Shown here: in pieces, positions 12,748-26,314 of the stretch
How positions within the stretch are numbered: the first letter of the stretch is position 1
Layout: the number at the start of each line of letters is the position of its first letter
Assembly (NCBI RefSeq): GCF_933775445.1
Contig: NW_026089433.1
Span: forward strand, 1 to 64,000
Source: Argentina anserina
Taxonomy: Eukaryota; Streptophyta; Magnoliopsida; Rosales; Rosaceae
Length of the DNA: 64,000 nucleotides
Direction of reading: 5' to 3'
Notes under the pieces: model-generated
Told to the model about the DNA's origin: nothing
The model's database searches: none
Seen by the model: only the letters and a program-made list of their open reading frames with translations
Position numbers and translations under genes: made by a program

Positions 12748-15700
12748 AAGATACTCAATTGGAATTGTAAAGATACGCAAACGATGTGAAGATACTCAGT
12801 TTGAAAGAAACACACTCCCACACTTGCAAAACTCTCAAATTCAATAGAAACTCGCATCAGAAAGCCTTATAGAAAGATACTCAAACGAGAAATGAAAAGA
12901 TACACAATTGGAGTAGAAAAGATACGCAAACGATGTAAAGATACACAATTGGAATAGTAAAGATACGCAAACGATGTAAAGATACTCAGTTTGAAAGAAA
13001 CACACTCCCACACTTGCAAAACTCTCAAATTCAATAGAAACTCGCATCAGAAAGCCTTACAGAAAGATACTCAAACGAGAAATGAAAAGATACACAATTG
13101 GAATAGTAAAGATACGCAAACTATGTAAAGATACACAATTGGAATAGTAAAGATACGCAAACGATGTAAAGATACACAATTGGAATAGTAAAGATACGCA
13201 AACGATGTAAAGATACACAATTGGAATAGTAAAGATACGCAAACGATGTAAAGATACTCAGTTTGAAAGAAACACACTCCCACACTTGCAAAACTCTCAA
13301 ATACTATAGAAACTCGCATCAGAAGCCCTACAGAAAGATACTCAAATGAGAAATGAAAAGATACACAATTGGAATAGTAAAGATACGCAAACGATGTAAA
13401 GATACTCAATTGGAATGGTAAAGATACGCAAACGATGTAAAGATACTCAGTTTGAAAGAAACACACTCCCACACTTGCAAAACTCTCAAATTCAATAGAA
13501 ACTCGCATCAGAAAGCCTTACAGAAAGGTACTCAAACGAGAAATGAAAAGATACACAATTGGAATAGTAAAGATACGCAAACGATGTAAAGATACTCAGT
13601 TTGAAAGAAACACACTCCCACACTTGCAAAACTCTCAAATTCAATAGAAACTCGCATCAGAAAGCCTTACAGAAAGATACTCAAACGAGAAATGAAAAGA
13701 TACACAATTGGAATAGTAAAGATACGCAAACGATGTAAAGATACACAGTTTGAAAGAAACACACTCCCACACTTGCAAAACTCTCAAATTCAATAGAAAC
13801 TCGCATCAGAAAGCCTTACAGAAAGATACTCAAACGAGAAGTGAAAAGATACACAATTGGAATAGTAAAGATACGCAAACTATGTAAAGATACACAATTG
13901 GAATAGTAAAGATACGCAAACGATTTAAAGATACACAATTGGAATAGTAAAAATAGGCAAACGATGTAAAGATACTCAGTTTGAAAGAAACACACTCCCA
14001 CACTTGCAAAACTCTCAAATTCAATAGAAACTCGCATCCGAAAGCTTTTCAGAAAGATACTCAAACGAGAAATGAAAAGATACACAATTGGAATAGTAAA
14101 GATACGCAAACGATGTAAAGATACACAATTGGAATAGTAAAGATAAGCAAACGATGTAAAGTTACTCAGTTTGAAAGAAACACACTCCCACACTTACAAA
14201 ACTCTCAAATACAATAGAAACTCGCATCAGAAGCCTTACAGAAAGATACTCAAACGAGAAATGAAAAGATACACAATTGGAATAGTAAAGATACGCAAAC
14301 GATGTAAAGATACTCAGTTTGAAAGAAACACACTCCCACACTTGGAAAACTCTCAAATACAATAGAAACTCGCATCAGAAGCCTTATAGAAAGATACTCA
14401 AACGAGAAATGAAAAGATACACAATTGGAATAGTAAAGATACGCAAACGATGTAAAGATACACAATTGGAATAGTAAAGATACGCAAACGATGTAAAGAT
14501 ACTCAGTTTGAAAGAAACACACTCCCACACTTGCAAAACTCTCAAATTCAATAGAAACTCGCATCAGAAAGCCTTACAGAAAGATACTCAAACGAGAAAT
14601 GAAAAGATACACAATTGGAATAGTAAAGATACGCAAACGATGTAAAGATACTCAGTTTGAAAGAAACACACTCCCACACTTGCAAAATTCTCAAATACAA
14701 TAGAAACTCGCATCAGAAGCCCTACAGAAAGATACTCAAACGAGAAATGAAAAGATACACAATTGGAATAGTAAAGATACGCAAACGATGTAAAGATACA
14801 CAATTGGAATAGTAAAGATACGCAAACGATGTAAAGATACACAATTGGAATAGTAAACATACGCAAACGATGTAAAGATACTCAATTGGAATAGTAAAGA
14901 TACGCAAACGATGTAAAGATACACAATTGGAATAGTAAAGATACGCAAATGATGTAAAGATACACAATTGGAATAGTAAACATACGCAAACGATGTAAAG
15001 ATACTCAATTGGAATAGTAAAGATACGCAAACGATGTAAAGATACTCAGTTTGAAAGAAACACACTCCCACACTTGCAAAACTCTCAAATACAATAGAAA
15101 CTCGCATCAGAAAGCCTTATAGAAAGATACTCAAACGAGAAATGAAAAGATACACAATTGGAGTAGAAAAGATACGCAAACGATGTAAAGATACACAATT
15201 GGAATAGTAAAGATACGCAAACGATGTAAAGATACTCAGTTTGAAAGAAACACACTCCCACACTTGCAAAACTCTCAAATTCAATAGAAACTCGCATCAG
15301 AAAGCCTTACAGAAAGATACTCAAACGAGAAATGAAAAGATACACAATTGGAATAGTAAAGATACGCAAACTATGTAAAGATACACAATTGGAATAGTAA
15401 AGATACGCAAACGATGTAAAGATACACAATTGGAATAGTAAACATACGCAAACGATGTAAAGATACACAATTGGAATAGTAAAGATACGCAAACGATGTA
15501 AAGATACTCAGTTTGAAAGAAACACACTCCCACACTTGCAAAACTCTCAAATACTATAGAAACTCGCATCAGAAGCCCTACAGAAAGATACTCAAATGAG
15601 AAATGAAAAGATACACAATTGGAATAGTAAAGATACGCAAACGATGTAAAGATACTCAATTGGAATGGTAAAGATACGCAAACGATGTAAAGATACTCAG

Positions 15701-17247
15701 TTTGAAAGAAACACACTCCCACACTTGCAAAACTCTCAAATTCAATAGAAACTCGCATCAGAAAGCCTTACAGAAAGGTACTCAAACGAGAAATGAAAAG
15801 ATACACAATTGGAATAGTAAAGATACGCAAACGATGTAAAGATACTCAGTTTGAAAGAAACACACTCCCACACTTGCAAAACTCTCAAATTCAATAGAAA
15901 CTCGCATCAGAAAGCCTTACAGAAAGATACTCAAACGAGAAATGAAAAGATACACAATTGGAATAGTAAAGATACGCAAACGATGTAAAGATACACAGTT
16001 TGAAAGAAACACACTCCCACACTTGCAAAACTCTCAAATTCAATAGAAACTCGCATCAGAAAGCCTTACAGAAAGGTACTCAAACGAGAAGTGAAAAGAT
16101 ACACAATTGGAATAGTAAAGATACGCAAACTATGTAAAGATACACAATTGGAATAGTAAAGATACGCAAACGATTTAAAGATACACAATTGGAATAGTAA
16201 AAATAGGCAAACGATGTAAAGATACTCAGTTTGAAAGAAACACACTCCCACACTTGCAAAACTCTCAAATTCAATAGAAACTCGCATCCGAAAGCTTTTC
16301 AGAAAGATACTCAAACGAGAAATGAAAAGATACACAATTGGAATAGTAAAGATACGCAAACGATGTAAAGATACACAATTGGAATAGTAAAGATAAGCAA
16401 ACGATGTAAAGTTACTCAGTTTGAAAGAAACACACTCCCACACTTACAAAACTCTCAAATACAATAGAAACTCGCATCAGAAGCCTTACAGAAAGATACT
16501 CAAACGAGAAATGAAAAGATACACAATTGGAATAGTAAAGATACGCAAACGATGTAAAGATACTCAGTTTGAAAGAAACACACTCCCACACTTGGAAAAC
16601 TCTCAAATACAATAGAAACTCGCATCAGAAGCCTTATAGAAAGATACTCAAACGAGAAATGAAAAGATACACAATTGGAATAGTAAAGATACGCAAACGA
16701 TGTAAAGATACACAATTGGAATAGTAAAGATACGCAAACGATGTAAAGATACTCAGTTTGAAAGAAACACACTCCCACACTTGCAAAACTCTCAAATTCA
16801 ATAGAAACTCGCATCAGAAAGCCTTACAGAAAGATACTCAAACGAGAAATGAAAAGATACACAATTGGAATAGTAAAGATACGCAAACGATGTAAAGATA
16901 CTCAGTTTGAAAGAAACACACTCCCACACTTGCAAAATTCTCAAATACAATAGAAACTCGCATCAGAAGCCCTACAGAAAGATACTCAAACGAGAAATGA
17001 AAAGATACACAATTGGAATAGTAAAGATACGCAAACGATGTAAAGATACTCAATTGGAATAGTAAAGATACGCAAACGATGTAAAGATACACAATTGGAA
17101 TAGTAAAGATACGCAAACGATGTAAAGATACACAATTGGAATAGTAAAGATACGCAAACGATGTAAAGATACACAATTGGAATAGTAAAGATACGCAAAT
17201 GATGTAAAGATACACAATTGGAATAGTAAACATACGCAAACGATGTA
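12748..17247. repeat. 2250-bp higher-order tandem duplication in satellite
   Basis: Copy 1 is about 12748-14997 and copy 2 about 14998-17247. Shared rare variants are CATCCGAAAGCTTTTCAG (14035 and 16285), AAAATAGGCAAACG, CTCAAATGAG, GAGAAGTGAAAAG, GTAAAGTTACTCAG and CACTTGGAAAAC. The seven-module runs near the right ends of the two copies have the same total length but a different module order, which suggests later gene conversion or module exchange. Confidence 0.85.
14647..15040. repeat. Longest satellite unit seen, n = 7 (394 bp)
   Basis: One 107-bp B block is followed by seven A modules. The internal order is two plain modules, one ending in CATACGC, one opening with GATACTCAATTGG, one plain, another CATACGC module and another GATACTCAATTGG module. 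A block of modules therefore seems to have been duplicated inside the unit. A seven-module relative lies in the paralogous copy 2250 bp to the right (about 16897-17290), with a different order of module types. Confidence 0.9.
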
Positions 17248-20200
17248 AAGATACTCAATTGGAATAGTAAAGATACGCAAACGATGTAAAGATACTCAGT
17301 TTGAAAGAAACACACTCCCACACTTGCAAAACTCTCAAATTCAATAGAAACTCGCATCAGAAAGCCTTACAGAAAGATACTCAAACGAGAAATGAAAAGA
17401 TACACAATTGGAATAGTAAAGATACGCAAACGATGTAAAGATACTCAGTTTGAAAGAAACACACTCCCACACTTGCAAAACTCTCAAATACAATAGAAAC
17501 TCGCATCAGAAGCCCTACAGAAAGATACTCAAACGAGAAATGAAAAGATACACAATTGGAATAGTAAAGATACGCAAACGATGTAAAGATACTCAATTGG
17601 AATAGTAAAGATACGCAAACGATGTAAAGATACTCAGTTTGAAAGAAACACACTCCCACACTTGCAAAACTCTCAAATTCAATAGAAACTCGCATCAGAA
17701 AGCCTTACAGAAAGATACTCAAACGAGAAATGAAAAGATACACAATTGGAATAGTAAAGATACGCAAACGATGTAAAGATACTCAGTTTGAAAGAAACAC
17801 ACTCCCACACTTGCAAAACTCTCAATTACATTAGAAACTCGCATCAGAAAGCCTTACAGAAAGATACTCAAACGAGAAATGAAAAGATACTCAATTTTAA
17901 TAGTAAAGATACGCAAACGATGTAAAGATACACAATTGGAATAGTAAAGATACGCAAACGATGTAAAGATACACAATTGGAATAGTAAAGATACGGAAAC
18001 GATGTAAAGATACACAATTGGGATAGTAAAGATACGCAAACGATGTAAAGATACTCAGTTTGAAAGAAACACACTCCCACACTTGCAAAACTCTCAAATT
18101 CAATAGAAACTCGCATCAGAAAGCCTTACAGAAAGATACTCAAACGAGAAATGAAAAGATACACAATTGGAATAATAAAGATACGCAAACGATGTAAAGA
18201 TACTCAGTTTGAAAGAAACACACTCCCACACTTGCAAAACTCTCAAATACAATAGAAACTCGCATCAGAAGCCCTACAGAAAGATACTCAAACGAGAAAT
18301 GAAAAGATACACAATTGGAATAGTAAAGATACGCAAACGATGTAAAGATACTCAATTGGAATAGTAAAGATACGCAAACGATGTAAAGATACTCAGTTTG
18401 AAAGAAACACACTCCCACACTTGCAAAACTCTCAAATTCAATAGAAACTCGCATCAGAAAGCCTTACAGAAAGATACTCAAACGAGAAATGAAAAGATAC
18501 ACAATTGGAATAGTAAAGATACGCAAACGATGTAAAGATACTCAGTTTGAAAGAAACACACTCCCACACTTGCAAAACTCTCAAATTCAATAGAAACTCG
18601 CATCAGAAAGCCTTACAGAAAGATACTCAAACGAGAAATGAAAAGATACACAATTGGAATAGTAAAGATACGCAAACGATGTAAAGATACACAGTTTGAA
18701 AGAAACACACTCCCACACTTGCAAAACTCTCAAATTCAATAGAAACTCGCATCAGAAAGCCTTACAGAAAGATACTCAAACGAGAAGTGAAAAGATACAC
18801 AATTGGAATAGTAAAGATACGCAAACTATGTAAAGATACACAATTGGAATAGTAAAGATACGCAAACGATTTAAAGATACACAATTGGAATAGTAAAAAT
18901 AGGCAAACGATGTAAAGATACTCAGTTTGAAAGAAACACACTCCCACACTTGCAAAACTCTCAAATTCAATAGAAACTCGCATCCGAAAGCTTTTCAAAA
19001 AGATACTCAAACGAGAAATGAAAAGATACACAATTGGAATAGTAAAGATACGCAAACGATGTAAAGATACACAATTGGAATAGTAAAGATAAGCAAACGA
19101 TGTAAAGTTACTCAGTTTGAAAGAAACACACTCCCACACTTACAAAACTCTCAAATACAATAGAAACTCGCATCAGAAGCCTTACAGAAAGATACTCAAA
19201 CGAGAAATGAAAAGATACACAATTGGAATAGTAAAGATACGCAAACGATGTAAAGATACTCAGTTTGAAAGAAACACACTCCCACACTTGGAAAACTCTC
19301 AAATACAATAGAAACTCGCATCAGAAGCCTTATAGAAAGATACTCAAACGAGAAATGAAAAGATACACAATTGGAATAGTAAAGATACGCAAACGATGTA
19401 AAGATACACAATTGGAATAGTAAAGATACGCAAACGATGTAAAGATACTCAGTTTGAAAGAAACACACTCCCACACTTGCAAAACTCTCAAATTCAATAG
19501 AAACTCGCATCAGAAAGCCTTACAGAAAGATACTCAAACGAGAAATGAAAAGATACACAATTGGAATAGTAAAGATACGCAAACGATGTAAAGATACTCA
19601 GTTTGAAAGAAACACACTCCCACACTTGCAAAATTCTCAAATACAATAGAAACTCGCATCAGAAGCCCTACAGAAAGATACTCAAACGAGAAATGAAAAG
19701 ATACACAATTGGAATAGTAAAGATACGCAAACGATGTAAAGATACACAATTGGAATAGTAAAGATACGCAAACGATGTAAAGATACACAATTGGAATAGT
19801 AAACATACGCAAACGATGTAAAGATACTCAATTGGAATAGTAAAGATACGCAAACGATGTAAAGATACACAATTGGAATAGTAAAGATACGCAAACGATG
19901 TAAAGATACACAATTGGAATAGTAAACATACGCAAACGATGTAAAGATACTCAATTGGAATAGTAAAGATACGCAAACGATGTAAAGATACTCAGTTTGA
20001 AAGAAACACACTCCCACACTTGCAAAACTCTCAAATTCAATAGAAACTCGCATCAGAAAGCCTTACAGAAAGATACTCAAACGAGAAATGAAAAGATACA
20101 CAATTGGAATAGTAAAGATACGCAAACGATGTAAAGATACTCAGTTTGAAAGAAACACACTCCCACACTTGCAAAACTCTCAAATACAATAGAAACTCGC

Positions 20201-21380
20201 ATCAGAAGCCCTACAGAAAGATACTCAAACGAGAAATGAAAAGATACACAATTGGAATAGTAAAGATACGCAAACGATGTAAAGATACTCAATTGGAATA
20301 GTAAAGATACGCAAACGATGTAAAGATACTCAGTTTGAAAGAAACACACTCCCACACTTGCAAAACTCTCAAATTCAATAGAAACTCGCATCAGAAAGCC
20401 TTACAGAAAGATACTCAAACGAGAAATGAAAAGATACACAATTGGAATAGTAAAGATACGCAAACGATGTAAAGATACTCAGTTTGAAAGAAACACACTC
20501 CCACACTTGCAAAACTCTCAATTACATTAGAAACTCGCATCAGAAAGCCTTACAGAAAGATACTCAAACGAGAAATGAAAAGATACTCAATTTTAATAGT
20601 AAAGATACGCAAACGATGTAAAGATACACAATTGGAATAGTAAAGATACGCAAACGATGTAAAGATACACAATTGGAATAGTAAAGATACGGAAACGATG
20701 TAAAGATACACAATTGGGATAGTAAAGATACGCAAACGATGTAAAGATACTCAGTTTGAAAGAAACACACTCCCACACTTGCAAAACTCTCAAATTCAAT
20801 AGAAACTCGCATCAGAAAGCCTTACAGAAAGATACTCAAACGAGAAATGAAAAGATACACAATTGGAATAATAAAGATACGCAAACGATGTAAAGATACT
20901 CAGTTTGAAAGAAACACACTCCCACACTTGCAAAACTCTCAAATACAATAGAAACTCGCATCAGAAGCCCTACAGAAAGATACTCAAACGAGAAATGAAA
21001 AGATACACAATTGGAATAGTAAAGATACGCAAACGATGTAAAGATACTCAATTGGAATAGTAAAGATACGCAAACGATGTAAAGATACTCAGTTTGAAAG
21101 AAACACACTCCCACACTTGCAAAACTCTCAAATTCAATAGAAACTCGCATCAGAAAGCCTTACAGAAAGATACTCAAACGAGAAATGAAAAGATACACAA
21201 TTGGAATAGTAAAGATACGCAAACGATGTAAAGATACTCAGTTTGAAAGAAACACACTCCCACACTTGCAAAACTCTCAAATTCAATAGAAACTCGCATC
21301 AGAAAGCCTTACAGAAAGATACTCAAACGAGAAATGAAAAGATACACAATTGGAATAGTAAAGATACGCAAACGATGTAA
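15750..21380. repeat. 2696-bp higher-order tandem duplication in satellite
   Basis: About 15750-18445 and 18446-21141 match at an offset of 2696 bp. Shared markers are the CATCCGAAAGCTTTTCA unit (16285 and 18981), the CTCAATTACATTAG unit (about 17821 and 20517), CTCAATTTTAATAG and ACGGAAACG. Copy 1 overlaps the second 2250-bp copy, so the region is a nested series of duplications. Confidence 0.83.
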
Positions 21381-23119
21381 AGATACACAATTGGAATAAT
21401 AAAGATACGCAAACGATGTAAAGATACACAATTGGAATAGTAAAGATACGCAAACGATGTAAAGATACACAATTGGAATAGTAAACATACGCAAACGATG
21501 TAAAGATACTCAGTTTGAAAGAAACACACTCCCACACTTGCAAAACTCTCAAATACAATAGAAACTCGCATCAGAAGCCTTACAGAAAGATACTCAAACG
21601 AGAAATGAAAAGATACACAATTGGAATAGTAAAGATACGCAAACGATGTAAAGATACACAATTGGAATAGTAAAGATACGCAAACGATTTAAAGATACAC
21701 AATTGGAATAGTAAACATACGCAAACGATGTAAAGATACTCAATTGGAATAGTAAAGATACGCAAACGATGTAAAGATACTCAGTTTGAAAGAAACACAC
21801 TCCCACACTTGCAAAACTCTCAAATTCAATAGAAACTCGCATCAGAAGCCCTACAGAAAGATACTCAAACGAGAAATGAAAAGATACACAATTGGAATAG
21901 TAAAGATACGCAAACGATGTAAAGATACACAATTGGAATAGTAAACATACGCAAACGATGTAAAGATACTCAGTTTGAAAGAAACACACTCCCACACTAG
22001 TAAAACTCTCAAATTCAATAGAAACTCGCATCAGAAAGCCTTACAGAAAGATACTCAAACGAGAAATGAAAAGATACACAATTGGAATAGTAAAGATACG
22101 CAAACGATGTAAAGATACTGAGTTTGAAAGAAACACACTCCCACACTTGCAAAACTCTCAAATTCAATAGAAACTCGCATCAGAAAGCCTTACAGAAAGA
22201 TACTCAAACGAGAAATGAAAAGATACACAATTGGAATAGTAAAGATACGCAAACGATGTAAAGATACACAATTGGAATAGTAAACATACGCAAACGATGT
22301 AAAGATACACAATTGGAATAGTAAACATACGCAAACGATGTAAAGATACTCAGTTTGAAAGAAACACACTCCCACACTTGCAAAACTCTCAAATACAATA
22401 GAAACTCGCATCAGAAGCCTTACAGAAAGATACTCAAACGAGAAATGAAAAGATACACAATTGGAATAGTAAAGATACGCAAACGATGTAAAGATACACA
22501 ATTGGAATAGTAAAGATACGCAAACGATGTAAAGATACACAATTGGAATAGTAAAGATACGCAAACGATTTAAAGATACACAATTGGAATAGTAAACATA
22601 CGCAAACGATGTAAAGATACTCAATTGGAATAGTAAAGATACGCAAACGATGTAAAGATACTCAGTTCGAAAGAAACACACTCCCACACTTGCAAAACTC
22701 TCAAATTCAATAGAAACTCGCATCAGAAAGCCTTATAGAAAGATACTCAAACGAGAAATGAAAAGATACACAATTGGAGTACAAAAGTTACGCAAACGAT
22801 GTAAAGATACACAATTGGAATAGTAAAGATACGCAAACGATGTAAAGATACTCAGTTTGAAAGAAACACACTCCCACACTTGCAAAACTCTCAAATACAA
22901 TAGAAACTCGCATCAGAAGCCCTACAGAAAGATACTCAAACGAGAAATGAAAAGATACACAATTGGAATAGTAAAGATACGCAAACGATGTAAAGATACT
23001 CAATTGGAATAGTAAAGATACGCAAACGATGTAAAGATACTCAGTTTGAAAGAAACACACTCCCACACTTGCAAAACTCTCAAATTCAATAGAAACTCGC
23101 ATCAGAAAGCCTTACAGAA

Positions 23120-24290
23120 AGATACTCAAACGAGAAATGAAAAGATACACAATTGGAATAGTAAAGATACGCAAACGATGTAAAGATACACAGTTTGAAA
23201 GAAACACACTCCCACACTTGCAAAACTCTCAAATTCAATAGAAACTCGCATCAGAAGCCCTACAGAAAGATACTCAAACGAGAAATGAAAAGATACACAA
23301 TTGGAATAGTAAAGATACGCAAACGATGTAAAGATACACAATTGGAATAATAAAGATACGCAAACGATGTAAAGATACACAATTGGAATAGTAAAGATAC
23401 GCAAACGATGTAAAGATACACAATTGGAATAGTAAAGATACGCAAACGATTTAAAGATACACAATTGGAATAGTAAACATACGCAAACGATGTAAAGATA
23501 CTCAGTTTGAAAGAAACACACTCCCACACTAGTAAAACTCTCAAATTCAATAGAAACTCGCATCAGAAAGCCTTACAGAAAGATACTCAAACGAGAAATG
23601 AAAAGATACACAATTGGAATAGTAAAGATACGCAAACGATGTAAAGATACTCAGTTTGAAAGAAACACACTCCCACACTTGTAAAACTCTCAAATACAAT
23701 AGAAACTCGCATCAGAAGCCCTACAGAAAGATACTCAAACGAGAAATGAAAAGATACACAATTGGAATAGTAAAGATACGCAAACGATGTAAAGATACAC
23801 AATTGGAATAGTAAACATACGCAAACGATGTAAAGATACTCAATTGGAATAGTAAAGATACGCAAACGATGTAAAGATACTCAGTTTGAAAGAAACACAC
23901 TCCCACACTTGCAAAACTCTCAAATTCAATAGAAACTCGCATCAGAAGCCCTACAGAAAGATACTCAAACGAGAAATGAAAAGATACACAATTGGAATAG
24001 TAAAGATACGCAAACGATGTAAAGATACACAATTGGAATAGTAAACATACGCAAACGATGTAAAGATACTCAGTTTGAAAGAAACACACTCCCACACTAG
24101 TAAAACTCTCAAATTCAATAGAAACTCGCATCAGAAAGCCTTACAGAAAGATACTCAAACGAGAAATGAAAAGATACACAATTGGAATAGTAAAGATACG
24201 CAAACGATGTAAAGATACTGAGTTTGAAAGAAACACACTCCCACACTTGCAAAACTCTCAAATTCAATAGAAACTCGCATCAGAAAGCCT
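23120..24290. repeat. Distant copy of the 4.9-6.1 kb satellite segment (offset 18211 bp)
   Basis: Unit order and variants of about 4910-6080 recur at an offset of 18211 bp: a five-module unit ending with CGATTTAAAG, then CACTAGTAAAAC, CACTTGTAAAAC, and another CACTAGTAAAAC unit followed by GATACTGAG. It is the same segment type as the 1639-bp and 3320-bp repeats. Confidence 0.8.
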
Positions 24291-26314
24291 TTCAGAAAGA
24301 TACTCAAACGAGAAATGAAAAGATACACAATTGGAATAGTAAAGATACGCAAACGATGTAAAGATACACAATTGGAATAGTAAAGATACGCAAACGATGT
24401 AAAGATACACAATTGGAATAGTAAACATACGCAAACGATGTAAAGATACACAATTGGAATAGTAAACATACGCAAACGATGTAAAGATACTCAGTTTGAA
24501 AGAAACACACTCCCACACTTGCAAAACTCTCAAATACAATAGAAACTCGCATCAGAAGCCTTACAGAAAGATACTCAAACGAGAAATGAAAAGATACACA
24601 ATTGGAATAGTAAAGATACGCAAACGATGTAAAGATACACAATTGGAATAGTAAAGATACGCAAACGATGTAAAGATACACAATTGGAATAGTAAACATA
24701 CGCAAACGATGTAAAGATACTCAATTGGAATAGTAAAGATACGCAAACGATGTAAAGATACTCAGTTTGAAAGAAACACACTCCCACACTTGCAAAACTC
24801 TCAAATTCAATAGAAACTCGCATCAGAAAGCCTTACAGAAAGATACTCAAACGAGAAATGAAAAGATACACAATTGGAATAGTAAAGATACGCAAACGAT
24901 GTAAAGATACTCAGTTTGAAAGAAACACACTCCCACACTTGCAAAACTCTCAAATTCAATAGAAACTCGCATCAGAAAGCCTTACAGAAAGATACTCAAA
25001 CGAGAAATGAAAAGATACACAATTGGAATAGTAAAGATACGCAAACGATGTAAAGATACACAATTGGAATAGTAAAGATACGCAAACGATGTAAAGATAC
25101 TCAGTTTGAAAGAAACACACTCCCACACTTGCAAAACTCTCAAATTCAATAGAAACTCGCATCAGAAAGCCTTACAGAAAGATACTCAAACGAGAAATGA
25201 AAAGATACACAATGGGAATAGTAAAGATACGCAAACTATGTAAAGATACTCAGTTTGAAAGAAACACACTCCCACACTTGCAAAACTCTCAAATTCAATA
25301 GAAACTCGCATCAGAAGCCCTACAGAAAGATACTCAAACGAGAAATGAAAAGATACACAATTGGAATAGTAAAGATACGCAAACGATGTAAAGATACACA
25401 ATTGGAATAGTAAACATACGCAAACGATGTAAAGATACTCAGTTTGAAAGAAACACACTCCCACACTAGTAAAACTCTCAAATTCAATAGAAACTCGCAT
25501 CAGAAAGCCTTACAGAAAGATACTCAAACGAGAAATGAAAAGATACACAATTGGAATAGTAAAGATACGCAAACGATGTAAAGATACTGAGTTTGAAAGA
25601 AACACACTCCCACACTTGCAAAACTCTCAAATTCAATAGAAACTCGCATCAGAAAGCCTTACAGAAAGATACTCAAACGAGAAATGAAAAGATACTCAAT
25701 TGGAATAGTAAAGATACGCAAACGATGTAAAGATACTCAGTTTGAAAGAAACACACTCCCACACTTGCAAAACTCTCAAATTCAATAGAAACTCGCATCA
25801 AAAATCCTTACAGAAAGATACTCAAACCAGAAATGAAAAGATACACAATTGGAGTAGTAAAGATACGCAAACGATGTAAAGATACACAATTGGAATAGTA
25901 AAGATACGCAAACGATGTAAAGATACTGGGTTTGAAAGAAACACACTCCCACACTTCCAAAACTCTCAAATTCAATAGAAACTCGCATCAGAAAGCCTTA
26001 CAGAAAGATACTCAAATGAGAAATGAAAAGATACACAATTGGAATAGTAAAGATACGCAAACGATGTAAAGATACTCAGTTTGAAAGAAACACACTCCCA
26101 CACTTGCAAAACTCTCAAATACAATAGAAACTCGCATCAGAAGCCCTACAGAAAGATACTCAAACGAGAAATGAAAAGATACACAATTGGAATAGTAAAG
26201 ATACGCAAACGATGTAAAGATACTCAATTGGAATAGTAAAGATACGCAAACGATGTAAAGATACTCAGTTTGAAAGAAACACACTCCCACACTTGCAAAA
26301 CTCTCAAATTCAAT

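Noticed and set aside
12653..12847. Recurrent 64-codon plus-strand frame, seen over a dozen times in the satellite
   Set aside because: It appears only where two B blocks happen to be in frame; it is satellite sequence with no independent support.
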